DNA from: Pontivivens ytuae
GTDB lineage: Bacteria > Pseudomonadota > Alphaproteobacteria > Rhodobacterales > Rhodobacteraceae
NCBI RefSeq assembly: GCF_015679265.1
Contig: NZ_CP064942.1
Coordinates: 2,956,001 to 3,020,000 of the forward strand
Reading direction: 5' to 3'
Length of the DNA stretch: 64,000 nucleotides
Shown: positions 50,912 to 57,963 of the stretch, in pieces
Layout of the letters: every line of letters starts with the position of its first letter
Position numbering within the stretch: position 1 is the first letter of the stretch
Position numbers and translations under genes: made by a program
The notes under the pieces: model-generated
Seen by the model: the letters and a program-made list of their open reading frames with translations, nothing else
Told to the model about the DNA's origin: nothing
Databases searched by the model: none

Positions 50912-51547
50912 ATGGCCAACGCCGCCGCGCCGTCCACCCAGAGCCAGCCCACCCGCAAGGGCCGCAAGTACGAGCAGGTGCTCGACGGTGCGCGCCTGAT
51001 CTTTCTGGAGCAGGGCTTCGAGGGGGCGAGCGTCGATGACATCGCCCGCGCCGCCGGTGTCTCGAAGGCGACGCTCTACAGCTACTTTCCCGACAAGCGC
51101 CTCCTCTTCAGCGAGGTCATCGCCGAGGAGTGCCGCCGCCAGGCCGAGGCGACCTTCTCCCCCAGCCGCGCAGACGGGCCGAGCGAGGAGGTGCTGACCC
51201 GCATCGCCCGCGACTTCGTCCGCTTCCTCGACACCGACATCGCGCTGCAGGTCTTCCGCACCTGCGTGGGCGAGGTCACGCGTTTCCCGGAGCTTGCCCG
51301 CCGCTTCTACGAATCCGGTCCCGGCCTGATGATGGACAGCCTCATCGAGGTGCTGAAGGCCGGCATCGCCCGGGGTGAGCTTGCCATCGACGATCCGGAG
51401 CTGGCGGCCGGTCAGTTCGCCGAGCTCTGCCATGCCAAGCACTTCCTGCCCCGCATCCTCGGCCTCGAGGCGGCGGTTCCGGTGACCGAGCTCGACCGGA
51501 TTGCCGACGAGGCGGTGCGCACCTTCCTGTCCCGCTACGGAACCTGA
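50912..51547 (+). CDS. TetR-family transcriptional regulator
   Basis: A 211-residue regulator. The N-terminal helix-turn-helix runs ARLIFLEQGFEGASVDDIARAAGVSKATLYSYFPDKRLLFSEV (residues about 28-70). The C-terminal domain resembles AcrR-type TetR_C domains (LQVFRTCVGEVTRFPELARRFYESG). Half-sites similar to its own promoter lie before the small secreted protein and probably mark its targets. The ligand is unknown. No Shine-Dalgarno better than CGGGAG is seen before the ATG. Confidence 0.88.
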   Translation: MANAAAPSTQSQPTRKGRKYEQVLDGARLIFLEQGFEGASVDDIARAAGVSKATLYSYFPDKRLLFSEVIAEECRRQAEATFSPSRADGPSEEVLTRIARDFVRFLDTDIALQVFRTCVGEVTRFPELARRFYESGPGLMMDSLIEVLKAGIARGELAIDDPELAAGQFAELCHAKHFLPRILGLEAAVPVTELDRIADEAVRTFLSRYGT

Positions 51548-51554
51548 GCCTTTG

Positions 51555-51568
51555 GTGCGCTAGCGCAC
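51555..51568. repeat. Perfect 14-bp palindrome after the TetR gene
   Basis: GTGCGCTAGCGCAC, 8 bases past the TetR stop. No T-run follows. The rest of the 261-base gap to 51808 contains no gene I can support. Confidence 0.4.
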
Positions 51569-51808
51569 GGAACCGATCCCCCGAATCGCGGCATCACGTT
51601 GGTGTCGAAAGGAGCGGATCACGGCAGTCCCACTGCGTGAGGAAGCAGGCGGGCTCGGTTGTGGGCCAGGTTTCTGCAGAACCACCTCGCAGGTCGGCTC
51701 GCCCCTTTCAACGCCAGGCCGTCGCCCGAGAGACGTTTCGGATCCGGCGGCTCAGTCGGGACGTGGGTCGGCCCCCCGCCTGCGTCCCGGCGACCCTCCA
51801 AGGGGCTC

Positions 51809-52513
51809 TCAGGCCTCGTCCGCGTCGCGCGCCAGTGCCAGAAGGGCCTCCGGGTCCAGAAAGGTGATGGCAGCGCGGCGCGTGGCGATGACGCCCTGTT
51901 GGCCCAAGGCACTCAGCTCCCGGCTCACCGCCTCCCGGTTCGCACCGACCCGTGCCGCGATGTTGGCATGGGTGGGCGCCGGCTTAAGCTCGCCGCCCGC
52001 CTCGAACACTCCGGCCTCCAGCCCAGCGCGCAACAGGAACAGCGCCAGCCGATCGGCGAGCTTGAACGCCGTCAGCTCGAAGCTGCGCTGGGTGAGCTGC
52101 CGGATGCGCCCGACCATGTCGACGATCAGCGTGCGCGCGACATGGGGCTCCTCCTCCACGAGGGTGCGGAACGCCTTGCCTGGCACCCGCACCAGCTCCG
52201 CATCGGTCCGCGCATAGATCGTCGCCGACCGCTCCCCGTCGGAGAAGGCCGCGATCTCTCCGAAATACTGCCCTGCCTTGATCTCCCCAAGCGCGAATTC
52301 CCGCCCGCGCCCCGAGATCAGGATCGCGGTCAGCTCGCCCGACAGCACGAAATAGACGTCGTCGCTCACCTCCTGGTGCTGCACGACGAGCGCACCGCGC
52401 TGCACCTTCACCGGGTCCGCCCGCATCGCGAGCCGCTTGCGCGTGTCGTCCGACAACGGCTCCAGCAAGGGGATCGAGGCAAGCCGCGTGGCAAGATCGG
52501 GTCGGGTGGTCAT
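51809..52513 (-). CDS. Crp/Fnr-family regulator
   Basis: A 234-residue regulator with an N-terminal cyclic-nucleotide-binding fold (about residues 15-135: LVVQHQEVSDDVYFVLSGELTAIL, then AGQYFGEIAAFSDGERSATIYA, close to the phosphate-binding cassette of CRP) and a C-terminal helix-turn-helix (THANIAARVGANREAVSRELSALGQQGV, about 180-210). FNR-type cysteines are absent, so redox sensing is unlikely and cAMP or another nucleotide is plausible. It is divergent from the first FAD-oxidoreductase gene and close to the cyclase gene at 57.9-61.6 kb. An upstream in-frame extension exists but lies over the oppositely coded gene. Confidence 0.85.
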   Translation of the reverse strand: MTTRPDLATRLASIPLLEPLSDDTRKRLAMRADPVKVQRGALVVQHQEVSDDVYFVLSGELTAILISGRGREFALGEIKAGQYFGEIAAFSDGERSATIYARTDAELVRVPGKAFRTLVEEEPHVARTLIVDMVGRIRQLTQRSFELTAFKLADRLALFLLRAGLEAGVFEAGGELKPAPTHANIAARVGANREAVSRELSALGQQGVIATRRAAITFLDPEALLALARDADEA

Positions 52514-52615
52514 CGGCAACGGCCTCCGGCGCTGCGGAACGTGCGAAAGCGCACTGTTCAGGTGTGTCGCGGCACGCTTTAACTCGTGCAGGGTGCAGAT
52601 TGGTAGGGCAGGGCC

Positions 52616-54508
52616 ATGGGCGACGCAAGCAAAACGCGGGTACTCATTCTGGGTGGAGGCTGCGGCGGAATGGCCGCCGCTTATGCGCTGACGGCCGATC
52701 CGGCGCGGCAGGCGGCTTTCGACGTGACGGTGGTGAGCCAAGGTTGGCGCATCGGCGGCAAAGGTGCCAGCGGACGCAACGCCGCCCACTCCATGCGGAT
52801 CGAGGAGCATGGGCTGCACATCTTCCTCGGCTTCTACCGCACCGCGTTTTCCCTGCTGGATCAAGCCTATGGCCGGCTTGGCGGCGCGGCGGACGGGGTC
52901 TACCCGTCGGTCGCCGACGCCTTCACACCGCAGCACGACGTGACGCTCTGGGTCTCGCCCGACAATGGCGGCAGTGGCGACTGGCGGCACTTCACCCTGC
53001 CCATGCCGCGCTGGCCCGGCGTGCCATGGCAGGGGACGGAGGAAGATCTGCGCGGCGCGCCGCAGCGGATCCTCGGGCTGCTCCGCCATCACTCCGCCGC
53101 CCACGGCCTCACCGAACTCCACTCGCATCTCGATGCCGAACCGAAGGCGCTCGGCTCCTTCCTCGACCGGTTGAAGGAGCTGCGGGCGGAGGCTGCGCTG
53201 GGCCTCCATGTCCTCTACGACCTCCTGGAGATCGGCGGCGCGGTGCTGCGCGGTTACTTCACCGACATCCTGCCCCATGGCTGGAACGCCTGGAATGCGA
53301 TCAACGGCCACGACTTCCGCGTCTGGCTGATCTCCCATGGGGCGAGCGAGACCGCTGCCTGGTCGGAGAGCGTTCGCGTCATCTACGACCTCGCCTTCGC
53401 CTATCGCGACGGGGAGGGGACCGGACCGGGCACCGCCGACATCGCGGCGGGCGCCTGTCTCAAGCTGATCCTCGATCTCGTCGGCGGTTATCGCGGCGCG
53501 CCGATGTGGCGGATGAATGCGGGCATGGGCGACACGATCTTCACCCCGCTCGTCAAATGCGTGGAGCAGGCGGGCGGCGAGATCCGCCTCTTCCGCCGCA
53601 TCACCGCGATCGAGGTCGAGAACGGCGCCGTTGCCCGCGTGAAGATGCAGGTGCAGGCCCGGCCCGCAGGCACCACCTACGACCCCTTCATCCGGGTGAA
53701 GGGCCTCGACTGCTGGCCATCCGAGCCGATCTGGGATCGCCTTGCCCCGGACACCCCCCGCGCCGACTTCGAGAACCCGTGGGACACCACCCATGTCGGC
53801 GAGGAGGTGCTGGAAGCCGGGACCGATTTCGACCATGTGGTGCTCGCGATCCCGCCCGCGGCGGCGCAGCACCTCGTCACCGGCCTCGACAATGCCGACT
53901 GGACCCGGATGGTCTCAACGCTGGCTGGCGCGTCGGTCGCCACGCATTCGGCCCAGCTCTGGTTCGACCGGCCCACGCGCGCGGCGGGGTGGAGCCAGCC
54001 CGACACGGTGTCGGGCGCCTACGCCCCCGCGCTCGGCACCTGGGCCGACATGAGCCACCTTCTGAAGGACGAGGACTGGCCGATGCCCGAGGCGATGAGC
54101 TGCCAGTACCTCGTCAGCGTCACCCCGCTGCCCGACCTGCCGCCCCCCGGGACGCAGGACCCGCAGGTGCAGGAGGCCGCGAATGCGGCGGGGCAGGCGG
54201 ACACGAAGGCGTGGCTTAACGCCCATGCCGCGGGTCCGTGGCCCGCGCTTGTGCAGAATGGGGTCTTCGACGAGAGTGCGGTGGTCACCGCCTACGACCA
54301 CGTCAACATCGCGCCCTCCGAGCTCTACGTTAGGACGCCCCCCGGCACCGTGCAGGACCGCCTGCCGCCCGACTGGGACGGTGTGGCGAACATGAGCCTT
54401 GCCGGAGACTGGACGCTGAGCTCGATCAACGGTGGCTCGGCCGAGGCCGCCATCGAGTCCGGCAAGACCGCCGGGGACGCACTGGCGGCGAAGCTGGGTG
54501 TAGTTTGA
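52616..54508 (+). CDS. Carotenoid-desaturase-like FAD oxidoreductase 1
   Basis: A 630-residue flavin-dependent amine-oxidase-fold protein. VLILGGGCGGMAAAYAL (residues 9-25) is the dinucleotide-binding loop, then VVSQGWRIGGKGASGRN near 40 and EEHGLHIFLGFYR near 64, the pattern of zeta-carotene/phytoene desaturases and hydroxysqualene dehydroxylases. The C-terminal NMSLAGDWTLSSINGGSAEAAIESGK completes the FAD fold. It is longer than CrtI (about 500), with an inserted helical part at 130-280. The substrate is unknown; it is a paralog of the gene at 56020. It starts with GGTAGGGCAGGGCC before the ATG. Confidence 0.82.
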   Translation: MGDASKTRVLILGGGCGGMAAAYALTADPARQAAFDVTVVSQGWRIGGKGASGRNAAHSMRIEEHGLHIFLGFYRTAFSLLDQAYGRLGGAADGVYPSVADAFTPQHDVTLWVSPDNGGSGDWRHFTLPMPRWPGVPWQGTEEDLRGAPQRILGLLRHHSAAHGLTELHSHLDAEPKALGSFLDRLKELRAEAALGLHVLYDLLEIGGAVLRGYFTDILPHGWNAWNAINGHDFRVWLISHGASETAAWSESVRVIYDLAFAYRDGEGTGPGTADIAAGACLKLILDLVGGYRGAPMWRMNAGMGDTIFTPLVKCVEQAGGEIRLFRRITAIEVENGAVARVKMQVQARPAGTTYDPFIRVKGLDCWPSEPIWDRLAPDTPRADFENPWDTTHVGEEVLEAGTDFDHVVLAIPPAAAQHLVTGLDNADWTRMVSTLAGASVATHSAQLWFDRPTRAAGWSQPDTVSGAYAPALGTWADMSHLLKDEDWPMPEAMSCQYLVSVTPLPDLPPPGTQDPQVQEAANAAGQADTKAWLNAHAAGPWPALVQNGVFDESAVVTAYDHVNIAPSELYVRTPPGTVQDRLPPDWDGVANMSLAGDWTLSSINGGSAEAAIESGKTAGDALAAKLGVV

Positions 54509-55015
54509 GCTTTAGTCAGGTTGGTTCTGCGTGACGTTGGTTTTCGGACCCGTCATCCTCGGGCTCGACCCGAGGATCTCCGCGATTGCGAGATGGCCGG
54601 GTCAAGCCCGACCGTGAACCCCTCTCTACCGTCCCGGCCGCGGAGCCGGGACCGCTGCGTAGCAATGCACTCCGGTCCGCAAGGCCCCGGATCAAGTCCG
54701 GGGCGGTAACTGCTTTAAGTGAGTGCCCTGCGCGGGGCTGCCCCCCCTCCCTAACCATCCCCCCCGCGGGAGGAGGGGATGGTGGTTCGCCCGGCTGATA
54801 GGCCGGGCCGCGCCCGCCCGGGGCTCCGCCCGCGATCCGGCGAAACTGTCCGCTGGACAGTTTCCGGGAAGCCGGATCACCCTCCCCCAGGAGGGCGCGT
54901 AGGAGATGCCGTTCATCGAGCAAGCGACCTGGATGCTTGAGGGCGACCACGTCGAACCACGGTCCCTTAAGCGCCCTCCAGGTCGGGCGCGGCCCTCTCT
55001 GCCACGGAGCGCCCG
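54509..55015. repeat. Composite repeat region: repeats D, C copy 4, C-rich hairpin, and repeat B copy 4 with an inner palindrome
   Basis: In order: GTCATCCTCGGGCTCGACCC (54552), a third family D; ACCGTCCCGGCC...GAGCCGGGACC (54628-54651) and GGCCCCGGATCAAGTCCGGG (54682), repeat C; a C-rich hairpin around 54744-54785; and repeat B (54789-54997) with the ends GGCTGATAGGCCGGGCCGCG and GCCCTCCAGGTCGGGCGCGG. Inside repeat B, 54834-54878 forms a nested palindrome (GATCCGGC / GCCGGATC around AAACTGTCC-GCT-GGACAGTTT). No gene is present. Confidence 0.6.
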
Positions 55016-56008
55016 TTACCCCATCGCCTGCCACAGCGTCTTCCCGTTCAGCGTCGTAAAGTCGAAGTTCACCCAGAACGCGAACCGCGCCTCCGTGGTC
55101 AGCCACCCGTCCTTAATCTCACCCTTCAGCCCGAGGTCCTTGATGATCTGGTGCGATGCACAGTCGAAGACCGAGCAGTGGTAGCGCCCCGGCATGAGCC
55201 CGCCCCCATGCACCGCATCGAGATGCGCGGGGCTCTCGCAGATCGCCTGGTAGCAGGCGCGGGTCCAGTCCTCCGCCGCTCGGAACTGCTTGATATTGAC
55301 CACCGGCACGATGAAGTCATGGGCGAGCTTGCCGAGATCCCAGAGGAAGGCAGCGCCCTCCACCACCGTCTCCCACAGCCCCTCGCCATGGCGCATCTGG
55401 CCCTTGAGCGTGGCGATCAGGCCCTTGATGTCCTCGAAATCCGTCTCCAGCCGGCCGACCGGTGCGTCCGCGGTCACCTTGATGAGCTCCGCGCCCTCAA
55501 CGGCCCGCTGCGTGTCCGAGAACTCGGGGAAGATCGTCGTGCGCGCGACCCACGTGCTCTCCCCGGTCGCGGGCAGGTCAATCTCGCCGATGGCCTTGCG
55601 GTAGCCCCAGATCTCGCGGCCGACCACCAGCCCGGTGTCCACGTTGATCAGCAGGTAGGGCACCCAGAAGGTCAGCCGGGGGAAGGTGTGCCCCTCCCGC
55701 CATTCCCACAGCGGCACCCAGAACATGCACTCGCGGTCCCCCTGGATCCCGATGGTCTGGCTCAGCGAGGTTGCGGCGTCCACCTCCAGATAGGTCAGCA
55801 GCACCGTGTCGGTGACGGTGGTGTAGCGCAGCTCCGGCGCGCAGGCCGCGTTGAGCTGGCTGTCGACGAAAGCCTGCACCGCGTCCCGGTCCGCCGCGAC
55901 GGCAAACGCGTAGGAGGTCGTGCCCTTCAGTTGCAGCGGCTGGGGAAAGCAGATCTCCCCATGCCCCAGCCGGTCCACGTATTTCGGCAGCTTGCTCACA
56001 TCGGTCAT
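55016..56008 (-). CDS. Acetoacetate decarboxylase (ADC) family protein
   Basis: A 330-residue ADC-fold protein. The family motif is VVGREIWGYRKAIGEIDLP; K138 would be the Schiff-base lysine, but the neighbouring lysine that lowers its pKa in true ADC (usually KK) is alanine here. This points to a related reaction, such as aldol or dehydration chemistry, seen in some ADC relatives. Hydrophobic segments WVPLWEWREGHTFPRLTFWVPYLLINVDTG line the core. It starts 11 bases after the FAD oxidoreductase 2 stop and is co-transcribed with it. The start follows GAGGACGG. Confidence 0.78.
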   Translation of the reverse strand: MTDVSKLPKYVDRLGHGEICFPQPLQLKGTTSYAFAVAADRDAVQAFVDSQLNAACAPELRYTTVTDTVLLTYLEVDAATSLSQTIGIQGDRECMFWVPLWEWREGHTFPRLTFWVPYLLINVDTGLVVGREIWGYRKAIGEIDLPATGESTWVARTTIFPEFSDTQRAVEGAELIKVTADAPVGRLETDFEDIKGLIATLKGQMRHGEGLWETVVEGAAFLWDLGKLAHDFIVPVVNIKQFRAAEDWTRACYQAICESPAHLDAVHGGGLMPGRYHCSVFDCASHQIIKDLGLKGEIKDGWLTTEARFAFWVNFDFTTLNGKTLWQAMG

Positions 56009-56019
56009 GTCATCCGTCC

Positions 56020-57954
56020 TCAAAGATAGTGTTCGCCCAGCACGGTCTCGGGGAAGCCCGAGATCGCGCGGCTCGCCTGCATCCCGCTCATCACGGCGGA
56101 TTCCACGCAGGTCGTGTTGAGACCCGTGCGCACGTAGCAGCCCGCGAGCACGAGGTTGTCGAAGCCGGTCTCGTCGGCTGAGAGCCGGAGCGAGACCTCG
56201 CCCACGCCCGAGCCGACGCAGCATTCGGCGGGGTCGATGTTTGCGCGGATATAGCTCTCGTTCGGCGGGACGGGCCCGGCAGCGCGCCCGCACCAGTTCA
56301 CCGTGCCGTTCGCCGCGACCCAGTCGCCGAACTGCGCGGTGACATCGGCGAGCGCGGCGCTCTGCGTGTCGCCGGCCGAGGCCGGTTCGCGGTAGGCCGT
56401 CGTCGCATAGGCGCCGCAGAAGTAGTGAACCGAGCCCGAGCCGCCCTCGACCCCGTTGAGCTGGCTCATGTCGGCCCAGATGTCATAGGCCTCCGGCCCG
56501 CCCACCGTCGCGGGCCGCGCGTCCCAGCCGAGCTGCTCCGTCGTCTCGGGCAGCCAGACCTGGGCCGCGAGCGTCGGGACCAGCCCGATCCCCTCGACCA
56601 TCCGCGCGAACGGTCCGCCCGCGTCGATCAGCTCCTGCGCAAGGCTCGGCTCGGCATCATTGAGCGGCTTGTACCCGCCCATCGAGATGCCGAGCACCAC
56701 GTGATCGAAATCCGTGCCACGGGTCAGCACCACATCCTCGGTCGGGTAGGGGGGGGACCAGTGGTTCTCGAAATCCACACCCGCCGCCTTCAGCGCCGCG
56801 CCGTTCTCGAGCTGGTCCCAGTAAGGCTCCACCGGCCAGGTCGGCACGCCGTCCACCACCGTGGTCGCCTCGTAGCCGTTGGGCGTCACCGCCTGCTTCG
56901 CCAACGTGATCCGCTCGATCCCCTTGCCGTCCGCGTCGAGATGCAGGCCAGTCGTCTTGTGGAAGAAGTGGACCTTCATGCCCCGCGCGCGCAGCACGTC
57001 GTACATCGGGGCCACCACCGCCTCGGCCATCCCGGCCTTCAGCGTGTACATGACGTGGCCCTTGTAGGTGGTCACGATCCGCAGGATCACCCGCACCGCC
57101 GTCCCCGTCCCGACCGAGGGCTTCGCGTGGCTCCCCTCCTGGTACCAGAAGCAGCAATCGTAGATCGCCCGCACGACCGAGGAGCCATCGACGATCGCCG
57201 CGTTCCCGCCATGGGACTTCAGCCACTCGCGGAACTCCACGGCGTTCAGCGCGTCCAGCGACTTGCGCCGGACCAGCACGTCCCAGACGATCCCGGCGGC
57301 GAAGGCCGCACCGATATGCAGCACGTCGCGGAAGAGATTGCCCATCGGCAGGCTCTTCTCGTGATGCGGGGTGAAGGCGTTCTGCACATCGGTGAAGCTC
57401 TCGTGATGGCGCTGCGCCGCGCCCTCGGCCAGCAGATCCTCCTCCAGCCGGTCGAGCGTCGCGTGGGCCGGGTGATCCTCCCGCCCGCTCTTCTTGAGGA
57501 TCAGCTTCAACAGGCTCGCAAGCTCGCTCAGCATCCCCCGGATCGACAGCTCGACCTGCCCGTTGCCGCGATGTTCGTCATTGGTGGGCCAGGTCACGTT
57601 CCAGAAGCCCCAGCTGCCGTCCGCCTGCTGGGTCCAGAGCGGGGTGAAGTCCTGCGCGTCGAAGGCGTCGAGCCCGGTCTGGAAGGGGCAGCCCGCGGGC
57701 TTCTCCCATTCCTCGTAGACGTCGCGCAGCATGGACCAGGCGTTGTCGTAGCAGCCGAACCAGAAGTGCAGCCCATGCTCCAGCACCCGGTTCTGGGCGT
57801 CGCGCGAGGTGGCGCACTTGCCGCCCAGCCGCCAGCCCATCTGCCAGATCTCGACCTCGTACTTCTCCCGCTGCTCCGGCGTTGCCGTCAGGTTCCACGC
57901 CGTTGTCAGCGCGCCGAATCCACCGCCGAGAATGGCGACCTTCTGCCGCGTCAT
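56020..57954 (-). CDS. Carotenoid-desaturase-like FAD oxidoreductase 2
   Basis: A 644-residue paralog of the protein at 52616. VAILGGGFGALTTAWNL near residue 6, QMGWRLGGKCATSRD near 38 and LEHGLHFWFGCYDNAW near 61 align with it. The C-terminal NLVLAGCYVRTGLNTTCVESAVMSGMQASRAI is the FAD-closing segment. It resembles carotene desaturase/isomerase and HpnE-type enzymes but no carotenoid or hopanoid gene is near. AAGGGG just before the ATG at 57954 is used in preference to a GTG two codons earlier. It is the middle gene of a cyclase-FAD-ADC operon. Confidence 0.82.
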   Translation of the reverse strand: MTRQKVAILGGGFGALTTAWNLTATPEQREKYEVEIWQMGWRLGGKCATSRDAQNRVLEHGLHFWFGCYDNAWSMLRDVYEEWEKPAGCPFQTGLDAFDAQDFTPLWTQQADGSWGFWNVTWPTNDEHRGNGQVELSIRGMLSELASLLKLILKKSGREDHPAHATLDRLEEDLLAEGAAQRHHESFTDVQNAFTPHHEKSLPMGNLFRDVLHIGAAFAAGIVWDVLVRRKSLDALNAVEFREWLKSHGGNAAIVDGSSVVRAIYDCCFWYQEGSHAKPSVGTGTAVRVILRIVTTYKGHVMYTLKAGMAEAVVAPMYDVLRARGMKVHFFHKTTGLHLDADGKGIERITLAKQAVTPNGYEATTVVDGVPTWPVEPYWDQLENGAALKAAGVDFENHWSPPYPTEDVVLTRGTDFDHVVLGISMGGYKPLNDAEPSLAQELIDAGGPFARMVEGIGLVPTLAAQVWLPETTEQLGWDARPATVGGPEAYDIWADMSQLNGVEGGSGSVHYFCGAYATTAYREPASAGDTQSAALADVTAQFGDWVAANGTVNWCGRAAGPVPPNESYIRANIDPAECCVGSGVGEVSLRLSADETGFDNLVLAGCYVRTGLNTTCVESAVMSGMQASRAISGFPETVLGEHYL

Positions 57955-57963
57955 GCCCACCCC

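Noticed and set aside
52514..53872. A long upstream extension of the Crp/Fnr protein
   Set aside because: It lies antisense to FAD oxidoreductase 1 and has no similarity to the family; the ATG at 52513 gives the normal length.
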